Origin: Lepidonotus clava
Lineage: Eukaryota; Annelida; Polychaeta; Phyllodocida; Polynoidae
NCBI GenBank assembly: GCA_936440205.1
Contig: OW387139.1
Coordinates: forward strand, 24,020,378-24,084,377
Direction: 5' to 3'
Length of the DNA stretch: 64,000 nucleotides
The notes under the pieces were generated by a model, which ran no database searches, was not told where the DNA came from, and was given only the letters and a program-made list of their open reading frames with translations. The position numbers and the translations under genes were made by a program. Below, in pieces: positions 1 to 11,873 of the stretch (position 1 is its first letter; each line of letters starts with the position of its first letter).

Positions 1-1340
1 TTAGCTATATCTAAATTCATGTATCAAAATGCTGGTAAGATGCAAAACCGTTATTTCAATGCCATTTTGAAGTAAGAAATGACACATGGGATAAGGACAG
101 GCCATTCCACATTCGCATGAACTTGATATGTAGTCCCAATGCTGGATAACGCTTTAAATGTAGACTGCGCAATTCATTGTTTTGCTAAATTTGTAAGGCC
201 TTCACTGCATTGCAATCGAAAATGAACGTTACACAAATAAATCAGACAACCACTAATAGAATCAATACTCATAAATAAGTCATTGTATCTCATTAAATAG
301 ATCCATACTTAGGCAAATGAAGCATGTATACATGTACACTGTTTCTGTATAATCAAATGCGAGTACGCATGTGAAGCTATTCACTGTAGTTCGTCTTACC
401 CAGATCTCCAATAACATATTGGAATATGCATGCACTGTAAGGATTATGCGTCATTATGGGTCGCACTATCGTAAACAAAAACCTTTATGCTAATTCTATC
501 TAAAGGCCATCTGACATGCATTACTAGTAGTCCTGGTGGAGACATATCCAATACGGGGTAGTCTCTAAAATTAGACTTACATACATATCAGTTGATGACA
601 CGACAACATGTATTTCTCCCATGGAGAATTCCTTAGAAAATAATTATCCTGCAGAAACAGTGTACGATGATAATGTATCAAAGTAGTCAGTGCCATTATA
701 TCATTATCAGATGGTGGCACTCCTCTGATTGGTGGAACTAAAGTTGGTTGTTGTTCACCTATATTATACTACATAAACGCTTTTGCCCAAAAAGGATCCA
801 TTATATCAAGAGGAATGAGGAGGACAAGATTATTCAGCGTGAGTGGTAAGCAGCCAGCCATATCAGCGTTAACTATGCCTGTCAGATTTAGGTCAGAGCC
901 AGGAGCAGAGACTCAGAGACTATTACAGATGTGAAGATCAACCGGTTTCTTGTCGTTGTTACACGGACGTAAATGCCATCGTCGTTAGGTCTTTGGATAT
1001 ATAAGAAAAAAAACCAAAGGTATTTTTGTTTATCATCTTGTTCTCTCATCATTTTTCTTAAAAATTATGTCTCGTTTGTCTCGGGGATAGCATAACCTAA
1101 TAAAACACATGATGTAGATGTCTCTAAATGGCAGATTACAACTGTAAAATATAGAACACATCAGCTCTCTTGCTACTGGCAGGGATATGAGCTATATACA
1201 AAATGCCATGCATTGCTCTTTCCTTTACGTTTACATTATTATGAAAGAAGAACAAAAGGAAGTTACAAAGCATACAAATGAAACGGTCTACTGCAGATAA
1301 AACACATGTCAAATAAAAGACAAAGGTTTCAGTCGTCAAC
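1..1340. other. AT-rich noncoding stretch
   Basis: I see no gene here. Both strands carry only short open frames with no recognisable domain and low-complexity translations. Base composition is AT-rich and there is no clear repeat. A short segment near 402-436 is bounded by splice-like dinucleotides on the minus strand but is not convincing. Confidence 0.5.
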
Positions 1341-4300
1341 CTACTGTCAGGGACGTACAGAGGGTGCCTGGGGTGGTCGACCTAACCGACCCCCTACCCC
1401 TTAGCACTGTCAGGTCTCTAACCTACATGTTATGACTTGTTATGCCTTACTGTAAATGCAACAATCCACTAGTCGTTTGAAGAACAACTACTTGGTTGCC
1501 AGTGACAGCACAGAACTCTAATAACCATTGAAAACCACACAGACCATCATACTAAAAACTAACGCCGATTATCTTTCATTCAGAAATTTCCTTTATCTCT
1601 CTGTCTGTGACTTGGTAGGGGTGGGCGCTGGGAGGCCGGGTGGAGTGACAGTGACAGAGGTGGGTGAGGGGTGTGACAGAAGGCAGGGGTGCCGGTCTCT
1701 CCCCATGGTGTCGGTCCGATTAGAGGGCGGCGCACCCCGGGCCCTGGGTGGGGGGCGGCACACACATGTCGACCTGGGCGACATGGGCTAATCCCACCCA
1801 TACTGGGACAGAAAGAGGCAACCCGGCATACAACACACAGCCAAAAACCTACGTTCAGTTTGACAGGATTTGATATAGGTTTGGCATAATGGAATGTCAT
1901 TTTGAGTTAGATACTAAGGTAGTTTTTCATTTAGTTGAACCATTTTGTACAGGGAATTTCTTTCTTTTCTCAGAAATTGATTGTGTAGACTGTTTTTTCG
2001 TCTTTGGTGCATCCATCAGTTGGAATTGGCCTCATCATAGGCTGTGTGTGGAGGGGAGGGGCGGGCAGTGTACGGTGGGTCTGGTAACCCCGGCCCGACG
2101 TGCCCGCCCACCTCCCTCAGAAGGCCCGGCGCACAGGGCCCACCGCCCCTGGCCTGTCTTAATTAACCCTGCCCACCTTGATTGGGCGTACGGCAGGTGC
2201 CCCAGGTGTGCGTCTCACATGCCGGGCCTGCTCAGCGCCCCTAGCGGTAGTTAGGGCTGGGGAGGGAGGTGGGTTCGGGGCGCCCGTCCCCGCCGGGTTA
2301 ACGTATACGGCCAATAAACGGCTAATTGGGCGGCAGTTCTACCTGGGGCCGCATTGTGGCGCTGTCAGCGACCGGCGGGGGCCCAGGCCTTATCCCGGAC
2401 GGCAGCATGTCAGCCGTCTGACGTCTGCTGACAAACTAAACGTCAGCCTGACAGCGGCCACGGGCTGCAAGACGAGCAGGTCGGCGGGAGTCGGGTGGCT
2501 GCGGTCTGGGACTGCGAGCAGCTCAGGGCAGTGGGCGGCCGTCTTACCGTCCTATGGGGCCCAATGAGGCCCTCACTGTGGGGTGGGTGGGGGCCGTATA
2601 CAGCTGACCTGCCCACCCCTGACTGATAAGGCCGCCGTAATTACAGACCCCGAGCAGACAGAAGCGCCGCCCCGCGGACACGGCCCACACGGTCTGTGGC
2701 TGCACATGGTGGTTACACATGGTGCCCGCTGTGAGCCTACTGCAGTCAGTAGCACCGACAACAGTCAACATTATTAGGACCAAAAACAGCAACAATTAGA
2801 GAAGTTGAGAATTTGAGCTTGTTGCGAGTGGTGCCAATTAAAACATTTAACACGACACATTTAATGGCGGTCCACATGTATGCGCGTGAGCTGCTCGGTG
2901 TGTTGGGTGGAGGGGTCCATTTGTCCATAGTGCACAGACTACCCTCCTGCCGAGTGGGGGCTAATTACCGTGAAGATGGCCGAATTAGTCCGACAGTTGG
3001 GTGTCGGCCGGAGAGGGCCTCGTGTACAGACCCCCGGGGCGGGCTGAGATAACCCTACATATGGTGTGTCAGACGGACAGCCTTCAGGCGCCGGGGGTTG
3101 GACCACTCCCACCCCTCAAACAACACAACCCCCCCCCCCCCCCCCCCCCCCAGTCAGCCCACCCCACCTCCCACGTGACGTCCTCCTTATCCGCTGGTAC
3201 CGTCCTCAAAGTCCGCCACAATGGAGAACTCCCCGAGAACCAGCAGAGCCTTTCTCCTGGTCACGCTCACACTAACAAAGTGAAAAGTGATGTGATTGTT
3301 GATTAAATCAAATCAGGTCTGCGCCAATCAGGCGCGCCTTGTTTTACGTCAACCCCGCCGGGAGGAGGGAGTAGCAGACGGAGGTGTAGAGGACAAACAG
3401 ACTACGTCAGAGTCGGCCATACCGGCCCGCCACACGCCGATCACACCTTTAATTAACTTTGATGGACATCTGTTTTAATTACAGTCAACCTGAGACTGTG
3501 CCATCAGCTAAATGCTTCTTTAACATTATGCTCAAAGACCTACTTGGCGACACTGGGTAATCGGAGAAAAGTTAATTGTTGACGTAAATGCTCTCCTATC
3601 TTGATCGGGGTTTCCGCCAATTAAAAAACTCATGTTGCAAGTGTTTGATTATAGTGTAGAATACATTAAGAACCTTACGTGTACATTTACACGGATTTTA
3701 ATCTGAAACTGTTTATGCCATTAGTATGACGCCTTCTTAACAATCCAGTTTCCTTATACTACTTACAGAGACGCGCAGCAATCAACGCACCTGTCACACC
3801 TTGACTGGTCGTCAAGAATAAGGTGTTACAGAAGGCAAGTGGTAAACATACAAAGAAAGCAGATTCGCAAAGGGATATTCCATGTCTGAAATTTTATTAT
3901 TAAAGAAAAGGAGAACTTGGAGCTTCTCGGTTGTTTTAGTAGGGTAATGACAGCAGCAGGCGGTTTGTCCAAACAGACGGCCTGGTGGCCGTGAGCGGGG
4001 CGGTGAGCTCATGACTCAATGATAACATGGGCCCGCCTCTGATGTGGTCAGTGACATTAACCCTCTAATCCCCTCTCCTCCAGGGCGGGCAGGGTCAGAC
4101 CCCACCTGCCCCCTGAGTCCCTTGACCATTGCAGCCCGCACTGACCGCCTATAGTCTCGGTGGCCGGTGGCCGTCGTTGACGTGGCCGACGACGACCACA
4201 TCAAACCGCCAGCACGTCGCCGCCGTTAGCAGCAGCACCTGGCCCTGAGTCAACACGCCTAATCCGCGCCCGTATTAAAATAATTCGCGGCGAGATTGAA

Positions 4301-4740
4301 ATAAAACACCGCTGCCGGCCCATGGCTCGTGCCGCCTACAGCATCCCGGCTTAGCGGTGTCCCCTTTCTGGGCGGGGAGCTGGAGGTACGAGTGGGGAGG
4401 CAGGGGTTAAGCCTGATCTGGGGATCGGGTTTGGTCTATTGATCCCACCGCACCGCCGCGCCATCTGCTGGCCACCATCAAAGACCACCGGAAGTGATGA
4501 TCAAAGGGACGCTGGACAAATGAGGACCGGAAGTCCGTGTTGGGCGTGGGCGGGGTTCAAGGTCCGGGGCGAGGTAGTGGTACGAGGGGTACGAGGGGAC
4601 GCGGGGAGAACGCTGCCTACGTTAACTGGAGATGCCTATAGGACAACACTGGGTCCGGTCAATATTCTTCAATTTCCTCAAAACAACAGCTGCCCACTTA
4701 CAGTATTTGGAAAGAATGATCTAAAGTCTAGGTAATACAG
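1341..4740. other. Noncoding mosaic with GC-rich islands
   Basis: AT-rich DNA is broken by GC-rich islands at about 1620-1790, 2040-2750, 2980-3240 and 4020-4640. The islands contain CpGs and short open frames on both strands, as expected by chance where TA-rich stop codons are rare. The translations are rich in G, P, R and A and look like no known family. The islands may be regulatory; this is inference from composition only. Confidence 0.45.
3129..3151. repeat. Poly-C homopolymer run
   Basis: An uninterrupted run of 23 C, preceded by a CA-rich stretch and followed by CA/CC-rich sequence. It is a simple repeat, and its exact length is likely to vary and to be error-prone in sequencing. Confidence 0.9.
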
Positions 4741-7700
4741 GTATTGTTCATGTACATGTAATGAAGACCTATCTGTGTTAATTGGAAACGGTAATTAATA
4801 AAGCTGGAATTTCTGAGTCGAGATGAGAGATAACGGAAAAAAATGCCTGCCATCAGAAAAAAAAACAAATACAAATATAACACACAGCGAAACTAGGACG
4901 CCTGGGGTAATACATGTGGTAACCGGAGAATGTTTTATCTACAAGTGGTCAAATGGATTCAAAAACACGACAAATACAAGTCAATTTAAAAAAAAAATCT
5001 GCATGAATTATAACATGATTTTTCGGACATGTGATAATTCATTCCAATAGTCAACTTTCTAGTCAGAAAATGACTAGAAATATGAACTCCGGTCAATCAT
5101 AAAGGTAACATACATGCGAGAGACCTCAAGTTTGTTCCAATGACCTTGGCTGTTACTGTAGTCACCCTGAAGAATTAGGAGAGAACAGACCTTCGGAAAA
5201 AGTTGATCTCGGCCGATCGTTTCAGTCCACTTGGCCGTGATCCCCTCTGACGTCTCCATGGTGATTCACATCACCTGACCGCCAGGCGGATGTGGCCACC
5301 GGAAGAGACGCTGCTCCCCCGACAGCGCCCTCTGGTGTGGTCGCTGACAATCACAGGGGGCGGGGTCAGGGGTCAGGGCGGGTCAGACGTCAGCTGGTCA
5401 CGTGGTCAGGGGGGTAGGGGGATCGGGGCCTGCAGGCTCATGTCCGGTGGGGGCAGGGTGGACAATGTCCAGCTGAGTTTGGGCACCGGACAGCGGTCAG
5501 TGTCTGACCGGAGATGGCGGGTCGGGGCAGCAGGGGTGGAAGGGACCATGGGACCGAGAGCTACTCAGAGAGACGACAGACAGCATCCAAATCAAATCTC
5601 AAGTCGGGCATAAACAGAGATTCCTGATAGCATGGGTCCAAACTTCCTCCAATCGGAAGAGCAAATAGATAATACTTCTGTGATGTATAACTGGGAGATG
5701 TTCTTAGGTTTATATGATGATACGTCATACTTTAAATGGCAGGTGTATATATATACATACTTAGCTTTCTACAAGTAGGTATTGGGTCTATATCAGTGTA
5801 AAGGGGTAGACATTAAACGTCTAGAACCTAGTTGTAGGAGACTCAGTGAGAGCCCCCTTAATCCTTGACATATATAATGCCCCTTGATAAAGGTGAAGAG
5901 GGCCTAGCCTGCGGCCCCTGACATGCTATCCATATATCAGCAAACAGGGCGGCACCCCCAGCCGGCCCCTTGTTTGTGTGTTTAATCCGCCCCCTGATAG
6001 GGCGCGCGGCCCCCGCCCCTGGAGACCGGGCCCCAGCTGCGGGGATCACGTCCTCTGCACATGGCAGGTGCTGGAGGGGCCCTGTGACAAGAGCCCTGCG
6101 GCAACCTACACCGCTGACCAGTGGTCAGCCTTAAGGAGGCCGGGTCACTCCAAGGTCTTGGGTGGGAGAGGAAGAACGGAGAATGGGGACCTGGTCAAAA
6201 AGACGACGCCATTGTACCTGGTCGTCATCTGACCCGGGGCCGGGCTGACCCCGACGTCACCTTGACCTCAAGTGAGCTGACCGGCCTGACCTTGGCCTTG
6301 ACCCCGGCCGGCAGGTGGTTGTGACGTTTGTTGTCGACAGGTGTCGCTACCATGTCAATTGCTAAGACAAACAGGCGTGTTTACCCGGGGAAATTAGCCC
6401 CCGCCCGCGCTGTTTGCCGCCCACTTGCATGCCGTCAGATTGTTTCTCCTGGAGTTCCTTGTTTATAAATGTTTCTAATAACCCCTTTCCCTATCTCAGG
6501 CCTTGATCCATGACTAATGCCTCAGACCAACTTGGACCATTCTAGTTTAACTCGGCCCCCATCTCGTGTTCGACGCCAGCCCCAGCCTACGTGATTCGCA
6601 AGAGTTCAGAAGCGATTAAGTATGCAGTTGCATGCTCGTTGAATATAGCCGAGTGATTTGATTGCTAATTTTCTTTTCAAAATGGGCGTTGAAGACCCCC
6701 GTGGAAACATGATCACGTTAAATAATCGGACAATATGGCTCTTGAAGCCAGCGCACCCGGCAGGCGATAGTCGATTGCTATTTGCATGGCCAACAGTCAT
6801 TTGATGTCACGAAACGGCCGAGGAGGTTGTGCAAAGTCCCTATCTTGTCATTGAGGGACTTCATCAAACCACGGCCGCGGCTTATTGTGCTGAAATTTAT
6901 TGAGTATTCGCAGCACTTGTGGAGCCTGGCAATATTGGCGGTGGGTGTTGTTGAGGGTGGGTGGTGGGGGCCTCTTGTCACCGGCCAATAAGCCCAGCGG
7001 CCAGCGCTGAGGACTGCCGATCAAAGCCGCCGTAAGCACCGCTTGGCCTGCGCCAATACACAAACATCATAAATCGAGCAACAAGTGAGAGCTGCTCACA
7101 ATAGCTCGGCATCGATACTTTAATAAGCTCGTCATCATCGGCCCAATCAGCAGCCCTACAAACAATGCGCCTTCGATCAGCGACAGGCGCGCGGAGAGAG
7201 GAGGAGAGGGGGCGCAAGGGGAGGAGGGAGGCAGGCTTGGAGGCAAGAAGGCAATGGCTTCAACCAACACGCCGGCCGCACCAATTTCCTCAAGGACAAG
7301 ACCAAGTCAAACACCAATCTGGTCGACAAGTCGGCCGCAGACCGACCGTCCCTTCTCCCCTGGTGGCCGGCTGCACGCGGCCTGCGCCCGGCGGCTTGTT
7401 TTCACTGCCTGACAAAATGTGCTAATAAAGACTAATGAGTGTTTGACTTGGAGGGGGTCCCCTATTGTACCGACTCGGTACCAACGGCACACACTCACGT
7501 CCCCACATACCAGGTACCGCGCTGACCCTGCCAACGTGCATTTCATTTGGTGAAATTAATGTCCACTGTTTGATTGTCTATTTTTTTCGTTGGTTTCCAA
7601 TATTGCCATTGCTGGTGACAAAAAAAACACAGAGCCCATCTACTTATAACTTAGAATTAATGAACAGAAAGACACACAATGGAAGTTGGGATTATAGGAA

Positions 7701-8060
7701 TAGTAGATTGGGAGGTACGGATATATATAATTTCCGAACAAATCGTGTTCATCGAAATCAGTAATCACGTTACTAATTAAAATTTTGTCAATATAGAAAA
7801 TTCTTTAAAACGTTCTGTTATACTAGCCCTATACTGGGCTGACCAACCTCAAAACGGAAAGAAGAGTTTAGATGTTATTATATGAAGCTGCTTTTACCCT
7901 ACGTATTTCACAACAAAATTAAACCAAAACTTAATTGTGATGACAAACAGAAGCTTTTCATTACAAACTCTGTGCGTAACTCTCCAAGCACATCCGCATA
8001 TGCCATAATCCTAGATTGTCCCTCAGGTTGCATTATAAACTAAAAGACATTTCACTTCAC
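4741..8060. other. Noncoding, AT-rich with GC islands
   Basis: No gene is recognised. GC-rich islands occur at about 5270-5580, 5900-6420 and 6960-7420. The last is purine-rich on the plus strand, with many GAGG runs. Open frames up to about 107 codons occur on both strands of the islands without any domain or splice-site support. Confidence 0.45.
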
Positions 8061-8103
8061 TACATCCATTGCTTTAAATTGTAACAACACAATTCAATGG
8101 GAC
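8061..8103. repeat. 43-bp dispersed hairpin repeat, copy 1
   Basis: These 43 bases recur exactly at 11831-11873 in the same orientation. The segment is internally palindromic: CCATTG and AATTGT on the left face ACAATT and CAATGG on the right across a short AACAAC-like loop. Upstream similarity continues weakly (an AGACATTT motif in both) and downstream similarity stops at once. It looks like the end of a small nonautonomous DNA element, though no target-site duplication was found. Confidence 0.6.
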
Positions 8104-11100
8104 ATGAATTGACATATATACTGACACCAGAGACTGACAATTCTGCGTAACAGACCAACGTGACCGTGAACCTAGGTTGAAGTATTTTAACCACATTAAA
8201 TACGACCTGTCCATCATATCCACGAGCAGAAGCCAGGAGTCAATGAGTGTACGTCTGTTTACGACTGAGCAGCTCACCGGCCTTATCAGCCTCACCTCAT
8301 TATTAATACGACCCCGTACGACCAACAGCATGATTTCTCGATCTGTCAACACACGGGGAGGTCTTATCTGGACCCTTTGTTTTCAGTTCCACTTGGTAAG
8401 CTCCTCGGTCCACCTTTTACCCAGCCTGACAGGGACAAATAGTGGAACGTGGACGGTGGGGGACGGAACGGTCCCAATGCCGTATCTGGCGTCACTTAGC
8501 ATGGGAGATATTTACTTGGGGCTGGCCTTAATGGCGATGAATATTACATGGATAACGGTAATTAATCGCCGTACCAGGGCCGCCCTCAGCTCCCCACCAA
8601 CTCGGGAGCAGCTCGCCCCAACCCGCCCTCTCAGACCATTAGGCACCGCCCGTAAAACTTCATATCTCCGGCGGGGGCCGCCTTAACTTTCTGAGGGGGG
8701 CTGGCAATGTGATCAAGGCAGTAGCTGGAGAAGGTAGAGATGCAGGTGACGGTGGTCGGTGATAGTGGTGGGCTCCACGTCCTGCTTGTAACGTATATAT
8801 ACAGGGACTGGCTAAGTGGTATTAGGGAGAGGGAAGGATCAGGCTGTAGCGATGGACTTTTTCTTACTCCAAGGAAGTTTGGGCTATATCGGTCTTTTAC
8901 AGGCTGTATCATTGACGGTGGTTCCATCCTATACCTTTCTGTCACACCCTTTAGTATTGATGGGTTACACGTTTTCATAACAAGGCTATTCTGTGGATAT
9001 CATGTTCAAGTCGTGAATGTTGATGTTGATTCGAGAGCGGCTTCCAATATATTTCTGATGAAAAACAATGTACACGTACTTCCGCAATTCGAAATGGCTT
9101 TTCCTCACACTACATAAAGGCCTATAGCAGTAAATAAAAGGTGGATGCACAATTCAGAAGAGTAAATTATGGAGGTCAGTCCACAAAAGTTGGTTCACAG
9201 AAAAACCGAGAATCTATCACCGAAACACCCAGGCGACCTGAAACTATTCAAGGTATATTGCTAGGGCTCCGAGGTACTCAGACATTGATATATTTGGACT
9301 CTATGTCTACATATACATAGAGTATTGTTGATTCTCCTACAAAAACTCGAAATTGTAGGAATAGCCTCAAAGCTTTGTCCTATGAACAAACATCCCTCGA
9401 TAGAAACATCATTACCATATTTGCATTACTGGACACGGCAGTTCAGGTTCCTAATAAACAATACCTGTTCAGTCGATTATCATTAGTGCTGGTCGCGTGG
9501 ACGGCGTAGGTGTGATCACTTAGTAACCTCACACGGGCCACCGCCAACCGACCACAACTACATTTCTTCGGCCTGCACAGCTTGACTTTCACTTATCTAA
9601 ATTGTGCGCGCTTAATTTGGCCGAAAGCCGCGGGTAGGATGTCGGGCTCCAGATGAGGCCCACAATACAGGTGAGCGGGCAGGTGAGCCGGCCTGCCGCC
9701 AGGGGTCAGCAGTAGCCGCCACCAGGGGGGCTCAGGTATCACCATGGTGACCAGATCAACAGATGTCACCCACCCCCCTCACATACGACAACGATCTGTT
9801 TTTTAAGGGTCGACTGTCAAAACGGTGGGTGGGGTGGGAGTGGAGTTAAGTGGATGAGTTGCAAGGTAGAGGTGTGAGTGTGTGTGTCGTCGTTAAATAT
9901 TACACGAGTTTCCCTTCGTGTCATTCCTACCTGCGAGTACCCATAGATCACGACCGGCTGGGCTCTGACAGTTCAAGTCAAATTATCCATTAAAAAGGAG
10001 GCATTTGCGGGGGTTAATTGATATTGCTCCCGGAGCCATCAAAGTAACAGCTGCTTCTAGGTGGACTTGGGCCAGAGGGGATGGCGGCATCGTATGCGTT
10101 TACGACTCCATCATAATGGTGACTTGCCCTGCCAAAACACAGGGCGCTCATAAGCCGACAGCTCGCGCCGACCGAGGGACCATCGGGTCCGACGCGCGGG
10201 AACCGTAAATCGCCGCCATTGTTTTTGTCGACGACAGCATCGGCGGAAGTTACGACAGGCGGACGCGGACATACTGCTGATGGCGGGGCGTGGGCCGGGG
10301 CGGGCCACGTCCGGCCACCTGGGCGGCGGGCCGGCAAGTGGTCCCCGCGGTCCGACTTTTATGGCCGCGCCTGAGTCGCCGCCGCGACCGTCCCAGAGAG
10401 GCTGTCGCCAGCCGCGCCGACACACAAACCCAATCATGCCGCGCCCGCGCCTTATTTGTCTTTATACCTCGGCGCGCCTCCCCCTACTGACCCATGCCTA
10501 TGCAAACTAGGCGCATTAGAGCGGACCAGAGCGGTGCTAATTGCTACACGGACACTTTAATGCCGACATAAAGCGCAACCGAATGGGTCCCGATTCCCCG
10601 GCCGCCGGTGGCTAGGGCCCATAAGGCAGCTGGGCGGCCGCTTCCCCCGGCCCCCACAATGATCTCTGGTGGTAATTGACACCGACTTGCTCCTGAGGGG
10701 GAACTGCTTCATTCGACATTAAAATTTACGACCAGGTTATGTATACGTGCAAAAGGCACAGGGGAAGTTGGAGGGAAGGGAGCGAGAGGATCGGTGGTTA
10801 AATGCCAGGATCACTGCAATCTACACAGTGCCATTGGTTTAAAAGAATTACTAACAATTAGGAAAAGTGAAAACATAAGCAATACTATCTGTTGTTTGGA
10901 AGTCGGGCCCATCCTCGTCATTGGGCCAAACATGGCTTAAGAAATTTAATTGTATTTATACTTTACTAAAATGAACTGTTATTGGTTCATGGCTAGCACG
11001 AACTGACCAATCAGAGGGCAGGAAAAGTGTGGTTTATACAGCATAGTCCACTCTTTTCTTACTATGGGATATAGTCCACCCTTCCTGTTGATAAGAGGGC

Positions 11101-11134
11101 CTTAATGGCTGTGATAAGGGCCAGGAACCAAGTC
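8104..11134. other. Noncoding with GC islands
   Basis: No gene is recognised. A plus-strand open frame at 8177-8686 (169 codons) is the longest here, but it has no domain and spans both AT- and GC-rich DNA. A good acceptor-like sequence (pyrimidine tract then CAG) ends near 8389 without a paired donor at a sensible distance. A marked CpG-rich island lies at about 10030-10670, with TAAT-core motifs just after it. Confidence 0.4.
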
Positions 11135-11205
11135 AGTTAGTTCATATTACCTCGTTACTATGCTCGTTTACACTCGCATAGTAACTCGGTAACCATGAAC
11201 TAACT
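11135..11205. repeat. Foldback (imperfect inverted repeat)
   Basis: The left arm 11135-11163 pairs with the right arm 11176-11205 with a few mismatches and one small gap. The outermost bases AGTTAGTTCAT face ATGAACTAACT, and the inner arms carry TTACTATGC facing GCATAGTAA. The loop is about 12 bases. This is the shape of a small MITE-like foldback or a hairpin-forming regulatory sequence. It encodes no protein. Confidence 0.7.
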
Positions 11206-11758
11206 AGTACTAAGACAAACTGGAAGTAATCCTACGTCAGTGACATACATTGTACAATATACTAAAACTCCTGTGGTCGAACGCTACTGTGCCTCTTCTC
11301 AAACAATACACATAGCGTTCCCTAACAACGTATCCAGATACGATCTGAACCAAAAGGTTAAGAACTGTCCTACTTATTCAAAGCAGGTTGGAAAACAAAA
11401 CGCTCAATTATGTGCAACAGCTGATACGCAGCGAAAAGCGTGCAGGTAAAAGTCGCTCGAGACCAGCATTCAATACACCTGCATATCGGACACAAAAAAA
11501 AGTGACACCTGCAGCCGTAGCCTCTTCCATACACTACTTACGTGTAGTTCTTGGATTAACCAACACAGCGTGCTACATCTCTAAATTTAAACTGATAACA
11601 TATATACACATTTATTGTTCATCGATATTTCATCACAACCTGCGCCATTTCTGCTTTAGGTATCCGCTATATAACTTAGGTGGAAATATAACAGGTATAT
11701 ATAATGTGTAGGCTAATAGTCTGGGCGGATATGTTTGTATTTATAGGAAAGGTGTTTC

Positions 11759-11761
<3 letters not shown>
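11206..11761. other. Noncoding AT-rich stretch
   Basis: Open frames of 69 and 107 codons overlap on the plus strand, but the translations match no family I recognise and are not bounded by convincing splice sites. Confidence 0.4.
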
Positions 11762-11798
<37 letters not shown>

Positions 11799-11805
11799 GG
11801 GGGGG
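11762..11805. repeat. Poly-A run followed by poly-G run
   Basis: About 29 A are followed directly by about 15 G. The A run could be the tail of a degraded retroposed copy, but no source sequence is recognisable upstream. The abrupt A-to-G switch is a two-block simple repeat. Exact lengths are uncertain because homopolymers are error-prone. Confidence 0.85.
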
Positions 11806-11830
11806 TCACAATTCAGACATTTGAAGCATT

Positions 11831-11873
11831 TACATCCATTGCTTTAAATTGTAACAACACAATTCAATGGGAC
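11831..11873. repeat. 43-bp dispersed hairpin repeat, copy 2
   Basis: Exact match to 8061-8103, lying 25 bases after the A/G homopolymer tract. The same internal palindrome is present. The two copies share only this core and a weakly similar upstream edge, so they appear to be two insertions or remnants of one small element family. Confidence 0.6.

Noticed and set aside
402-436. 35-nt minus-strand segment between an AG and a GTAAGA
   Set aside because: The acceptor is weak, all three frames are open and it is too short to support.
8177-8686. 169-codon plus-strand open frame
   Set aside because: No domain, no consistent composition and no paired splice sites; it crosses AT- and GC-rich DNA.
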